NCBI GenBank assembly: GCA_016712635.1
Contig: JADJQS010000012.1
Span: 4,593-68,592 of the forward strand
Direction: 5' to 3'
Origin: Gammaproteobacteria bacterium
Lineage (GTDB): Bacteria > Pseudomonadota > Gammaproteobacteria > SZUA-140
Length of the DNA stretch: 64,000 nt
Notes under the pieces: model-generated
Seen by the model: the letters and a program-made list of their open reading frames with translations, nothing else
The model's database searches: none
Told to the model about the DNA's origin: nothing
Made by a program: the position numbers and the translations under genes
Part shown: positions 16,660 through 24,925 of the stretch, piece by piece
How positions within the stretch are numbered: the stretch's first letter is position 1
How the letters are laid out: every line of letters begins with the position of its first letter

Positions 16660-17616
16660 ATGACTGCAGATGTCGCGGTTTATGCCGGCGAGGCGCTTGC
16701 GCGTTATTCCTTCGGCCATGCGCATCCCTTCGGTCCATATCGCCACGCGGCGTTTATCACTGAATTCGAGCGTCGCGGCTATGCCAGCCGGGTCGATCTG
16801 CGCGAGCCGGCGCAGGCCGACCAGGACAGCATCGAGCTGTTCCACACCCGCGACTATGTGGAACGGGTCAGGAGACAATCGGCGCTTGGGCGGGGATTTC
16901 TCGATTGGGGCGATACACCGGCGTTCCCCGGCGTGTACGAGGCGGCAGCCACCGTGGCGGGCACCACGCTCGCCGCGCTCGGGCATATCCTGTCCGGCCA
17001 TTGCCGGCGCGCCTTCGTACCCATCGCGGGACTGCATCATGCCCGTCGCGACGAGGCCGCAGGATTCTGCGTTTTCAACGACTGCGGTATCGCTATCGAG
17101 GCTCTGCGCCGACACCATGGAGTTCAACGCGTGGCCTATGTGGACATCGATGCCCATCACGGCGATGGCGTCTTCTACGCGTTTGAGGATGATCCGGACC
17201 TGATCTTCGCCGATATCCACGAGGACGGCCGCTATCTCTATCCCGGTACGGGGCGCGCGGACGAGCGCGGATCCGGTGCCGCGGTCGGTGCCAAGCTCAA
17301 TCTGCCGATGCCGGCAGGCGCGACGGACTGCGACTTCATGGCGGCGTGGGAGACCGTTGAAGCATTTATCAGCCAGGCCAGGCCGGAATTTATCCTGTTC
17401 CAGTGCGGCGCTGACAGCCTGGAGGGAGATCCCATCACCCATCTTGCATATACCGCCGCCGCGCACGCACATGCCGCGCGCCGGCTGTGCGCGATCGCTG
17501 ACAGATATTGCGCAGGCAGGATCCTTGCCATGGGCGGAGGGGGCTACAATCCCGGGAACATCGCGCAGGCGTGGAATGCCGTCGTAGAACAGTTCATAGC
17601 AGCATCCATTCCGTGA
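16660..17616 (+). CDS. Histone deacetylase family protein (AcuC/HDAC-like amidohydrolase)
   Basis: A 318-residue zinc amidohydrolase of the classical HDAC superfamily, which also includes acetoin-utilisation AcuC and acetylpolyamine amidohydrolases. The catalytic GLHHAR (His126-His127), the zinc ligands in DIDAHHGDG (Asp164, His166) and the later zinc-binding QCGADSLEGDP, plus the tyrosine-bearing GGGGYNPGN loop, are all present, so it should be active. It lies 12 bp after the peroxiredoxin stop. The bacterial histone in this window is 13 kb away and is not evidence of a partnership. The substrate may be an acetylated polyamine or protein lysine. Confidence 0.92.
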   Translation: MTADVAVYAGEALARYSFGHAHPFGPYRHAAFITEFERRGYASRVDLREPAQADQDSIELFHTRDYVERVRRQSALGRGFLDWGDTPAFPGVYEAAATVAGTTLAALGHILSGHCRRAFVPIAGLHHARRDEAAGFCVFNDCGIAIEALRRHHGVQRVAYVDIDAHHGDGVFYAFEDDPDLIFADIHEDGRYLYPGTGRADERGSGAAVGAKLNLPMPAGATDCDFMAAWETVEAFISQARPEFILFQCGADSLEGDPITHLAYTAAAHAHAARRLCAIADRYCAGRILAMGGGGYNPGNIAQAWNAVVEQFIAASIP

Positions 17617-17742
17617 GCCGGGATCGTCAATGCTCCGACGATCCCGAACGGTGACAATAAGCACATGGAAACATTCAGAATCCCGGGGCATGGTCGATAA
17701 ACCTGGGGAGATTGGAGAAGCATTGGAGTCAGCAGGTCAACA

Positions 17743-18111
17743 ATGAAAATACGTTATTTCCCCAGCAAGGGTGAGGAACCCATCGTGATCAATGTGTCGA
17801 CGGATTTTAACGAGGCGATCCCTCAGTGGGATGTGGCGATCGAGGCGCTGGTCCGGGAGGAGTTCCAAAAGCTGCGTCGATCCCTGACTGTAGAGGATTT
17901 CCAGAGACTGGCGCAACAGTATGCGATCAGGTTCGACGATATGATGGCCACCGCCTTCGAACTGGTTTTCCGGGGGAAGTGGATTTATCAGGATGAACAG
18001 GGCGGTGTCCGACGCCTGACGCGCGAGGAGATCGATCGAGCGAGCGTGAGCGGCCGGCTGCAAAGGAATGACGTGGATCGATTCACCGGCGGCTGGCGTC
18101 CGGTGGATTGA
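17743..18111 (+). CDS. Conserved hypothetical cytosolic protein, 122 aa
   Basis: A charged, helical protein starting MKIRYFPSKGEEPIVINVSTD, with no signal peptide or membrane segment and no motif I recognise. It contains a RIDDMMATAFELVFRGKWIY-like central helix. The last 4 bp overlap the open frame of the next gene, whose preferred start is later, at 18159. The two genes therefore appear to be adjacent parts of one transcription unit. A 126-bp gap separates it from the HDAC-family gene. Confidence 0.65.
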   Translation: MKIRYFPSKGEEPIVINVSTDFNEAIPQWDVAIEALVREEFQKLRRSLTVEDFQRLAQQYAIRFDDMMATAFELVFRGKWIYQDEQGGVRRLTREEIDRASVSGRLQRNDVDRFTGGWRPVD

Positions 18112-18158
18112 GGCCGGGGCCGGGAGCGCCGGTTCACGACTGCACATGGGTGGTGCGT

Positions 18159-18866
18159 ATGGACCCTCTGGAATATGACATCGTTTATTCCGGCGCCCTG
18201 GTGGCGGGTCGGGACCCGGCCCAGGCCAAGTCTGAACTCGCGCGGCTGTTCAAGACTGATGCCACCGGCGTCGAGCGTCTGTTCAGCGGTCAGACGGTAA
18301 TCATCAAGAAGGCGGTCGATCGGCAAACCGCGGAGAAATACCGGACCGTCATGCTCAAAGCCGGCGCCGTGTGCGAGATCCGGGCCCGCACGGAGGCGCC
18401 TAAGGATGCAGTTGCCGCGCCGGCGGGAAGTTCCACCGGCCGGATCACGATCGCACCGGCGGGCGAAATCCTATCCACACCGCGGACAGTCTCCTCGCCT
18501 GCTTACGATTTCGCCCACATGAGTGTGGCTGCGGCGGGTGCGGACATCCTTGATGATGGTGGCACCGTCGTCGCAGCGCCGCTCTACGACCTGTCCGCAT
18601 TGAGCATGGCCCCGGCGGGAATCGACCTGATCGAGCAGAGGCGCGTAGCCCCGGCGCCCCTGCCCGATTTCAGTGGAATGAACATAGCCGATGCAGGCGT
18701 CGATCTCGACACCCGCGCTCCGCCGGCCGCCGCGGCGCAACCTGACATCAGTGGCATCGCGCTCGCGCCGGCAGGAACCATGATGCTCCGTCCTGGCGAG
18801 ATAAAGACGTCACCGGCGGCGCCGGATATCTCGGCTCTTGATCTGTCTCTCGAGCGAACGCGTTAA
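18159..18866 (+). CDS. Protein of tandem A-G-centred repeats with conserved N-terminal domain
   Basis: A 235-residue protein from ATG 18159 (GTG at 18153 also in frame). Residues 1-80 form a compact alpha/beta domain (YDIVYSGALVAGRDPAQAKS, FSGQTVIIKKAVDRQTAEKYR) that I recall at the N-termini of other gammaproteobacterial membrane or zinc-ribbon proteins, a memory not checked here. Residues ~95-235 contain about five imperfect repeats of 26-27 residues with the pattern D-(F/L/I)-S-x-(L/M/I)-x-(L/I/V)-A-x-A-G-x-D-(I/L), examples being LSMAPAGIDLI and MNIADAGVDLD, separated by Ala/Pro linkers. Function unknown. It lies between two paralogous ParA genes. Confidence 0.72.
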   Translation: MDPLEYDIVYSGALVAGRDPAQAKSELARLFKTDATGVERLFSGQTVIIKKAVDRQTAEKYRTVMLKAGAVCEIRARTEAPKDAVAAPAGSSTGRITIAPAGEILSTPRTVSSPAYDFAHMSVAAAGADILDDGGTVVAAPLYDLSALSMAPAGIDLIEQRRVAPAPLPDFSGMNIADAGVDLDTRAPPAAAAQPDISGIALAPAGTMMLRPGEIKTSPAAPDISALDLSLERTR

Positions 18867-19098
18867 CCTGCAGCGTCAGCAAGCAGGCGTTCGTTCCTGT
18901 TCGCCTGAAATCTGTCCTTCCGTGGGATTTGAGTCACGAGATGCGCCGGCGACTTCAATATTCGCACAGCAGTGCCGCTAATGTGACGAGGGGCACGGTC
19001 GGGTGTGAGGTTTCATGCACAATGGTGGACGAAACGGCTTGACCGCTGTGAGTCGATGTGAAATCGAGTGACAATCCACGGATTCTGGGTCTGGTAGC

Positions 19099-19806
19099 AT
19101 GCAAACGATCCTGGTGATCAATTCCAAAGGCGGGTGCGGGAAATCGACAATTTCCGCCAACCTCGCCAGTTACTACGCGGCCAGCGGCGCCAAGACGGCG
19201 ATGATCGATTATGATCCCCAAGGGTCAGCCATGCACTGGCTGAGCGCACGGCCGGCGCATCTGCCCCATATTCATGGAATCCACGCCTGCAAGCCCAGGA
19301 ACGGCCTGACGCGCGTCTGGCAGATGACCGTACCACCGGGAACCGAGTGTGTGGTCATCGACGCACCGGCCGGCGTTACGGGTACGAAATTCCAGGAAAT
19401 GATCAATCGGGCAGACGCGATCGTGGTTCCGGTGACGCCTTCATCCATCGACATTCATGCCACCTCGGCCTTCGTCCGTGACCTTCTGCTGATAGGCCGG
19501 ATCAGGCGTGCCGGGATCCGTGTCTGCGTGGTCGCCAACCGGGTGCGGCGTCATGCGCCGCAGTACGAACCTCTCAAGAGATTCCTCGCCAGCCTCGGGA
19601 TCCCGTTCGTGACCTCGCTTGCCGATTCGGACAACTATATCGCCGCGGCCGAATCCGGCATGGGCATCCATGAGTTGGACAGGGATGAGACATCATACGA
19701 GCGCGAGCAGTGGCAGCCCCTGCTGAAATGGCTGTCCGCGCCAGACCAGGGAGAAGGGGGCGGAGAGGGGCGTCCGCGCCTCAATCTGGTATCGCTGTCG
19801 CGTTGA
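19099..19806 (+). CDS. Orphan ParA/MinD-like P-loop ATPase (paralogue 2)
   Basis: A 235-residue ParA-family ATPase starting MQTILVINSKGGCGKST. The deviant Walker A motif KGGCGKST is at 10-17, YDPQGSAMHWL gives the switch region, and VVIDAPAGVTG is the Walker B strand. It matches the protein at 13431-14069 through most of its length (DNYIAAAESGMGIHEL compares with the QNYIRAAERGLGILEL region there), so the two are paralogues. It has a C-terminal Gly/Glu-rich tail. No ParB is adjacent. A 230-bp gap precedes it with no gene. Likely positions some cellular complex rather than chromosomes. Confidence 0.88.
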   Translation: MQTILVINSKGGCGKSTISANLASYYAASGAKTAMIDYDPQGSAMHWLSARPAHLPHIHGIHACKPRNGLTRVWQMTVPPGTECVVIDAPAGVTGTKFQEMINRADAIVVPVTPSSIDIHATSAFVRDLLLIGRIRRAGIRVCVVANRVRRHAPQYEPLKRFLASLGIPFVTSLADSDNYIAAAESGMGIHELDRDETSYEREQWQPLLKWLSAPDQGEGGGEGRPRLNLVSLSR

Positions 19807-19844
19807 GATTATCCCGCGCGGCAGACATTCTTCAATTTCGCCGG

Positions 19845-20123
19845 TTAATCGGTAAATTCAACGTCACCAAGCAGCTCGTACAGCGACTGCCTGTCCGGCG
19901 CGAAACTTTCGTCGTTTTCCATGTCGAAGGGGAGCAGAGCTGAAACCGGAGGGGAGGAGGGTGCGGGTTTGATATCGAGCCAGGCCTCCTGATCCAGCTC
20001 TTCCAGGTCGCCGTCGTCATACTGGACTTCTATCGTCTCAGCATCAAGAGAAACAACCTCGAACAAGCGACCCGAGGGAGTGCGGTACCAGTTTCCGACA
20101 TCCACGCTATATGTTATCGCCAT
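19845..20123 (-). CDS. Small hypothetical protein, DUF6763-like
   Basis: A 92-residue acidic protein. The segment DVGNWYRTPSGRLFEVVSLD with ETIEVQYDDGDLEELDQEAW has the shape of a small SH3-like beta barrel and reminds me of the family DUF6763, from memory. It is read on the minus strand, oriented like csrA, but starts 79 bp downstream of the csrA stop. The C-terminus is disordered and acidic. Function unknown. Confidence 0.68.
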   Translation of the reverse strand: MAITYSVDVGNWYRTPSGRLFEVVSLDAETIEVQYDDGDLEELDQEAWLDIKPAPSSPPVSALLPFDMENDESFAPDRQSLYELLGDVEFTD

Positions 20124-20201
20124 CGCGGATTCCTCTGAATTGTGTTTATCGGTTTACAGTCTCCCTGTCATCAGGCGCGCATCCGTGCCGGTGTGCGGCG
20201 A

Positions 20202-20396
20202 TCAACTGCGATTGGCCGCTTTATCGGTGGTGCCTTCCTGCTGTATGCGTTCGTAGACTTCCTTTCGATGTACCGTGATATGCTGCGGCGCCTGTATGCC
20301 GATGCGTGCCTGGCTGTTGCGAACGGAACAGACGGTAATGGTGATATTGTCCCCGATTACCAGGGTTTCGCCGACTCTCCGAGTCAGTATCAGCAT
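20202..20396 (-). CDS. csrA: Carbon storage regulator CsrA
   Basis: A 64-residue CsrA/RsmA protein that binds GGA motifs in mRNA leaders and controls translation and stability of many transcripts. The start MLILTRRVGETLVIGD and the RIGIQAPQHITVHRKEVYERI core, including the Arg44-equivalent needed for RNA contact (VHRKEVY), are fully conserved. A GAGGAGGGG lies just ahead of the ATG. The upstream region contains a copy of the motif also found before the response-regulator gene (20570-20590), suggesting control by that two-component system. Confidence 0.97.
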   Translation of the reverse strand: MLILTRRVGETLVIGDNITITVCSVRNSQARIGIQAPQHITVHRKEVYERIQQEGTTDKAANRS

Positions 20397-20569
20397 GATG
20401 CCCCTCCTCGTGTTTTGTGTTGATGTAATTTGGCAATGCTCAGTTCGGCTACTGCTCCATCACCGTTCGCACGTAAAGCGCCGGTGTTTTTGTCGTTGTT
20501 AACAATTCGCATTTATACGGCCAAGGATCGTCTGCATGTCAGGGACGATAAGACGGTGTATACACCCTT

Positions 20570-20590
20570 GTAAATTCCTCAATTGGGGTA
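20570..20590 (-). promoter_or_regulatory. Candidate regulator-binding motif upstream of csrA
   Basis: Plus-strand reading GTAAATTCCTCAATTGGGGTA, shown here as 18 conserved positions GTAAATWCCTCAWTTGGG. The CCTCAATTGGGG core is a near-palindrome (one mismatch). It lies about 175 bp upstream of the csrA start. In the csrA direction a TTTACA sits immediately downstream, where a -35 box would fall. A close match occurs at 21472-21490. Inferred to be the operator of the response regulator encoded between them. Confidence 0.5.
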
Positions 20591-20693
20591 CTCTTCGCGT
20601 TTGAAGCGGGTGCGGATCCCCAAGTCGTTCAGGATCACCCTGGGAGCCGGGCCACATGCAGACAGGGTGTTATGAAACGAGGATAGACAGAGT

Positions 20694-21350
20694 CTAACGC
20701 TGATTATAGAGCAGCATCGCCTCAACCAGGGTATGCACATGCAGTTTCTGGTAGATGTTCTTCAGATGGGTGCGTACTGTTTCATAACTGATCTCGAGTT
20801 CCTCACCAACCTTCTTCGTTGAGTAACCGAGTTTTATATACTCCAGGATTTGCAGCTCACGTTTCGTCAGTTCGTCGAATTTCGTTTTCCGCGCGTTGGG
20901 CGTGGCTGACTTGAATGTCTCCAGAACGCGCTTGGCGATCACTCGCGACATCGGCGCTCCACCGTCGATCACCTCCTGGATCGCGGACTCAATCTCCGAC
21001 AGCGAAGTTGACCCCTTGACGATATAGCCGACCGCCCCTGCCTGAAGTGCGGAGAACAGATGTGCGTCGTCATCGTATACGGTCAAGACGAGGAATTCGG
21101 TGGGACAACCGCGTGAAGACACCTGTTTTATCACATCCACCCCGGAGATATCCGGCAGTTCGATATCGATCAATGTCACGTCGGGATTCAGCCTGGAGAT
21201 CTTTTCTATGGCGTCAGTACCGTTTGAGAATTGACCCACGATGCGCAGGCTTGCGGTATTGCCGAGCAACAGCGCCAATTCGTCAAGATATCTCTTGTTA
21301 TCCTCGACGATGGCGACGTCAATGGTCTTTTCCCTGCTGAGCTGAGTCAT
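20694..21350 (-). CDS. NarL/FixJ-family response regulator
   Basis: A 218-residue response regulator with receiver and LuxR-type DNA-binding domains. The receiver has the acidic pair in IVEDNKR and the phosphoacceptor Asp62 in LIDIELPDISG, plus the VKGSTS lysine loop. The C-terminal helix-turn-helix is LTKRELQILEYIKLGYSTKKVGEELEISYETVRTHLKNIYQKL. It is read after the sensor kinase gene across a 213-bp gap. That gap holds a candidate operator motif and thus probably a promoter of its own. The likely target genes include itself and csrA. Confidence 0.95.
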   Translation of the reverse strand: MTQLSREKTIDVAIVEDNKRYLDELALLLGNTASLRIVGQFSNGTDAIEKISRLNPDVTLIDIELPDISGVDVIKQVSSRGCPTEFLVLTVYDDDAHLFSALQAGAVGYIVKGSTSLSEIESAIQEVIDGGAPMSRVIAKRVLETFKSATPNARKTKFDELTKRELQILEYIKLGYSTKKVGEELEISYETVRTHLKNIYQKLHVHTLVEAMLLYNQR

Positions 21351-21471
21351 TCAGTTACACGGTAAGGGTAGTCAGTTCGGATTATCCGCCAAAAAATAAA
21401 CGACCGGCGTGCCTGATTGCATTTCCGGAGCGTGGCAGGGCCAGAACAACGTAGTGGAGCCTGGAATTCTA

Positions 21472-21490
21472 GTAAATACCTCATTTGGGT
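21472..21490 (-). promoter_or_regulatory. Candidate regulator-binding motif upstream of the response-regulator gene
   Basis: Plus-strand GTAAATACCTCATTTGGGT. It matches 17 of 19 bases of the motif before csrA, lies about 120 bp upstream of the response-regulator start, and is read in the same orientation. Read on the minus strand, TTTACT follows directly and TACGTT lies 17 bases further, giving a plausible -35/-10 pair. The arrangement would suit autoregulation. Confidence 0.5.
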
Positions 21491-21563
21491 GAACCGCTGC
21501 GCCACGCATGCCGCCAGGCTGGGAAACGATGGAGAGCGTGTTTGGCAAAGATAGTACTTAATG

Positions 21564-23240
21564 TTAACAGAGCGGCAGGCGAATGGTGATTTTCGTACCG
21601 CCCTGATCCGGAGATTCTATGTCGATATCGCCGCTGTTTTCCTTCACGCGACGGATCATGTTGTTCAATCCATAGCCCTTGTGATCCGACTCGCGAGAGC
21701 GCAGTCCTATGCCGTCGTCGGCTATGGTGATCGAGACTGAATTCGGGTTGAGCACGAGCGAGGAGGTCACATGCGACGCATGCGCGTGCTTGGTGATATT
21801 GATGAGCGCCTCGCGGAACGTCTGATGGATGGTATGTTTTATCGCGAGGGGAGGGGGAATGCCGCCTTCCTTGATCCCGCCGGCCTGCATGTCGAAGGCG
21901 ATGTCGAAGTTGTTAAGGAGATCGTAGCCGAGCCTGCGCAGGGAATTCGCGATTTCTTCCCATGAGTTCTGCCGGTCGTCGATAACCCACAGAAAGCTGC
22001 GCAACTGGCGCGCGGATTCGGCAGTATTGTTCTTGATTTTCTGCAGCGTCTCCTTCAGGCGGTCAGGGTTGTCGACGCTGCGTTCCGCGCCCTCAGTGGC
22101 GATGGAGATGCTGGCCAGGTCATTTAACACGGTGTCATGCAGTTCGCGGTGTATGCGTTCCTTTTCCTGGCGCGAATTGAATTCGAGCGAGAGCCGGTCG
22201 TGGTAGAGACGCTGGTTGTCCAGGGACAGGATGAGCGCGAACGGAAGCATCAGGGAGAACAGTGCATAATTATTGACCAGCCTGCCGCCTTCCGGCCATG
22301 GGAGCACGACAGACACGATGAAGAAGGCGGCTACGAGGAGCAGCGCAACAAAAGTTGTGCGGATCTGTTTTTTCATGAATTCGTCACGAATCCCGAGCAT
22401 CGAGTGCGTGAACGCGAAAGACATGAGAATGATCCAGAAGATCAGGAATGGAAGTGTCGTAGCGAGTGATATGTGGCCTGACATGTAGAGGCCGGATATG
22501 AAGATAGAGTACAGATAGAAGCCTGCGGCAAGCATCGGGTGATGCATCAGGATTTTCTTTTTTTCCGGGAATACGATTGCGAAATGCACGATGGAAATCT
22601 GTCCTGTGCTTGCGATGAAGAAGACATTGATGAGGGTTTTCATCAGATCCGGATCAAGGACAATCGGACGATGTACTATAGGCGCGACGCTGACAAGGTA
22701 CAGCGCCGTGGAGCTGAGGAAGAAAGCGCAGATGAAGCCCGCGGTTTTTTCGTGGTGGAGCAGAACCGAGATGGCGGCATATATATAAATCGCTGCGACA
22801 ATATAGATCAGGCCGAGCCGTTTCGCTATTTCCATGATGGGCATTACGCCGGTTTCTGCGGCTATCTCCCAGGTGTTCTGCGCATCGTCGAGAAATTCGA
22901 TGACGACCGTAAAGCTGCCGGATATCTCCTTGTACAGTATCCGTTGTGTATTCCACCATTCACGCTCTTCTTCTGCGGAGGCAAATGCCGGAAGTTTCCA
23001 CAAGTCCGTGTTGTCGAGGTGCAGGCCGCCCACGCGCGTGATTTCTATGTCGTCGCGGATGGTGATGATCTCGGCGTCGGAAAACAGGGTGGGGGCGGAA
23101 TGCAGCGCATGAATGCCAAGCCCGGCGATGACGAGGCTGCAGAGCGTCATGGCGGAGATCAGGATCCATTGGAGCCTGCGATAGCTGATCGAAATCCCGG
23201 GCGGCATCCGGAGCGACTCGTTGCGGGATGGCGGGTTCAT
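21564..23240 (-). CDS. Membrane sensor histidine kinase, HisKA_3 type
   Basis: A 558-residue kinase cognate to the response regulator. An N-terminal transmembrane helix (about residues 27-46) is followed by a ~90-residue periplasmic segment and then roughly seven hydrophobic helices between 145 and 350. The dimerisation and phosphoacceptor box is EKERIHRELHDTVLNDL with His368 in ELHDT. The HATPase_c domain has NITKHAHASHV (N box), ADDGIGL (G1) and GYGLNNMIRRV (G2). The multi-helix sensor is unlike the simple periplasmic sensor of NarX. The ligand is unknown. Confidence 0.92.
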   Translation of the reverse strand: MNPPSRNESLRMPPGISISYRRLQWILISAMTLCSLVIAGLGIHALHSAPTLFSDAEIITIRDDIEITRVGGLHLDNTDLWKLPAFASAEEEREWWNTQRILYKEISGSFTVVIEFLDDAQNTWEIAAETGVMPIMEIAKRLGLIYIVAAIYIYAAISVLLHHEKTAGFICAFFLSSTALYLVSVAPIVHRPIVLDPDLMKTLINVFFIASTGQISIVHFAIVFPEKKKILMHHPMLAAGFYLYSIFISGLYMSGHISLATTLPFLIFWIILMSFAFTHSMLGIRDEFMKKQIRTTFVALLLVAAFFIVSVVLPWPEGGRLVNNYALFSLMLPFALILSLDNQRLYHDRLSLEFNSRQEKERIHRELHDTVLNDLASISIATEGAERSVDNPDRLKETLQKIKNNTAESARQLRSFLWVIDDRQNSWEEIANSLRRLGYDLLNNFDIAFDMQAGGIKEGGIPPPLAIKHTIHQTFREALINITKHAHASHVTSSLVLNPNSVSITIADDGIGLRSRESDHKGYGLNNMIRRVKENSGDIDIESPDQGGTKITIRLPLC

Positions 23241-23448
23241 GCGTGCAGGCGGCGCGTATCCCGTTGTTTTGGCCGCGCTGCATTCCTGCCGCGCTGGCGG
23301 TGCGCGGAACGGCGTCCCGCGGCGTGTGACAGATTATGCCTTACACTTGCCGCGTGTGGAACTCGCAGTCAAGGCGACGGTACGGGATGGACGCAGGCCG
23401 GCTCCCGCCGGGGAGGTGGGAGCCGAGGCCGTGTTATGCCGGTGAGGG

Positions 23449-23886
23449 TTATCCCTCCACGATGATCTTGCGGGCCTGGATTCGCTGGTGCTTGGGTATC
23501 GAAATCTCCAGCACGCCGTTGCGGCATTTGGCCGCTATCCGGTCTGCATCCGCCGCTTCGGGCAGGTTAAACCGGCGGTGAAACGTCCCGCTCGGTCGCT
23601 CGACCCGTTTGTAGGATTCACGATCCGCAGGACCGGGGGCACGTTCCCCCTTGATGGTGAGGGCGCCGTTCTCCATCTGGATATCGATCCCTTCGGGATC
23701 GATTCCGGGAACATCGACCAGCAGTACGTACGCCTCGTTGTTTTCGACGATATCCACTGCCGGTGCCCAGTCGCTGGTCGCGATGTAGCTGTTTCCGTCC
23801 CCGCTCTCCTGGGTGTCGGACAAACGGTTAATCTCGTTGCGAAATTGCTCCAGCAGCGCCCATGGTTCGTAACGAAATACCCTCAT
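23449..23886 (-). CDS. Hsp20/alpha-crystallin small heat-shock protein (1)
   Basis: A 145-residue small heat-shock protein, an ATP-independent chaperone that holds unfolding proteins. The alpha-crystallin domain runs from about residue 40 (ATSDWAPAVDIVENNEAYVLLVDVPG) to the IDIQMENGALTIKGER segment and the GVLEISIPK strand. The N-terminal arm is short (MRVFRYEPWALLEQFRNEI). The AAKCRNGVLEISIPKH end carries the usual I-x-I/V-type motif. A clear sigma-32-type promoter lies just upstream. Confidence 0.96.
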   Translation of the reverse strand: MRVFRYEPWALLEQFRNEINRLSDTQESGDGNSYIATSDWAPAVDIVENNEAYVLLVDVPGIDPEGIDIQMENGALTIKGERAPGPADRESYKRVERPSGTFHRRFNLPEAADADRIAAKCRNGVLEISIPKHQRIQARKIIVEG

Positions 23887-23949
23887 GGTAACCTCCTTGG
23901 CATCAGTATGCGGTTGTATGGTTGATTTCAGACATCGACCCTGCTGACA

Positions 23950-23978
23950 ATATGGGAAGCTGGCGCCAGGTTTTCAAG
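23950..23978 (-). promoter_or_regulatory. Sigma-32 (heat-shock) promoter of the Hsp20 gene
   Basis: On the minus strand the sequence CTTGAAA (plus-strand positions 23972-23978) is an exact match to the sigma-32 -35 consensus. After a 14-base spacer comes TCCCATAT (23950-23957), which matches 7 of 8 positions of the CCCCATNT -10 consensus. The ATG at 23886 lies about 64 bases downstream. This predicts heat-induced transcription. Confidence 0.75.
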
Positions 23979-24060
23979 TCGAGGACCGGGTGGCAGATGA
24001 CCGCCTGACAAATTGTGCACGGTGTTCGGCGGGCGGCTGACAAGACCGGAGGCGAGGCAT

Positions 24061-24387
24061 ATGAAGGTGCAGGAACAGATTGAGCGCAAACTTGCCGCAG
24101 GTGTGCCCGGACTGCTTCATCTGGAGGTCATCAATGAAAGCAACCGGCATAACGTAGCTCCGGGATCGGAGTCACATTTCAAGCTTGTGCTGGTAACGCC
24201 GGCATTTGACGGGATCGGCCTGCTGGCGCGCCACCGAATGATCAACGCGCTGCTCGCCGATGAACTCGCCAACGAACTCCACGCCCTGTCCATCCATGCC
24301 TATACGCCGGAGGAGTGGGAGACAAGAACGGGTAAGGCACCGATGTCGCCACCGTGTCTCGGCGGAGGAAAACCGGCGACTCGTTAA
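24061..24387 (+). CDS. BolA family protein
   Basis: A 108-residue BolA-like protein starting at ATG 24061 (MKVQEQIERKLAAG), with GGAGGCGAGGC before it. It has a class II KH-like fold: ESHFKLVLVTPAFDGIGLLARHRMINALLADEL, including the conserved H-R-x-I/V-N segment where family members bind 2Fe-2S clusters with monothiol glutaredoxins. Most BolA proteins act in Fe-S handling or transcription control linked to cell shape and stress. It has an extended C-terminal tail (about 20 residues, Pro/Gly-rich). Confidence 0.9.
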   Translation: MKVQEQIERKLAAGVPGLLHLEVINESNRHNVAPGSESHFKLVLVTPAFDGIGLLARHRMINALLADELANELHALSIHAYTPEEWETRTGKAPMSPPCLGGGKPATR

Positions 24388-24449
24388 TATATCTGGGTGG
24401 TTCGCTGATATAGTAAGCAAATCGTATGATCCAACCAAGGAGCAAGAGG

Positions 24450-24925
24450 GTGAAAAACTGTCTGAATCATGTATATTCTGCTCTGTTGTTCGCATCAATG
24501 GCCGCTGTGCCTGTGCTGGGATACGCCGAGCCGGGCGCGGTGCAGGATGATATGCACGGCGCCATGGGCATGGGGGGCTAGGGCATGCCCACCACGGCGC
24601 GATGCACAGGGAGCACGCGACCCGCAGCGACTGGAAAGGCATGCTGAGCGATGAACAGAAGGCGGAGGTCGACTGGGTAACCTTGCGGTCTTCCCAGCAG
24701 CAGCAACTGCTCAGGGCCCAGATGGACGTCAAGGAGGCGGAGCTGAATCAGTTGATCGTCGGCGAGGATGTGCTGCCTGAGCAGTGGCATGCAAAACTCG
24801 ATGAGCTCCTCCAAATCAAGCGCGAATACATGATCAATAAATATCAACGCCAGATCGAGGTGAGGCAGGTCCTGACGCCTCAGCAGCGGGTTATCTTCGA
24901 TCTGGACATACTGTCTCACCACTGA
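24450..24925 (+). CDS. Spy/CpxP-like periplasmic LTxxQ protein, frame broken at a G-run
   Basis: A GTG start at 24450, with AGGAG at good spacing, opens an exported protein: the first 27 codons form a signal peptide (SALLFASMAAVPVLGYAEP). The frame stops at TAG 24579. The second half, from about 24572 to TGA 24925, continues in the -1 frame: it reads His/Gly-rich sequence and then SDWKGMLSDEQKAEVD and VLTPQQRVIF, the two LTxxQ-type motifs of Spy, CpxP and ZraP. Inserting one G in the six-G run 24572-24577 restores a protein of about 157 residues. The local codons G GGG GGC also form a -1 slippery heptamer, so slippage cannot be excluded. It belongs to the periplasmic stress or metal-response family. 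Confidence 0.7.

Noticed and set aside
15757..17691. Minus-strand frame of 644 codons
   Set aside because: It runs antisense to the DUF3943, peroxiredoxin and deacetylase-family genes and has no recognisable domain; high GC leaves long false frames.
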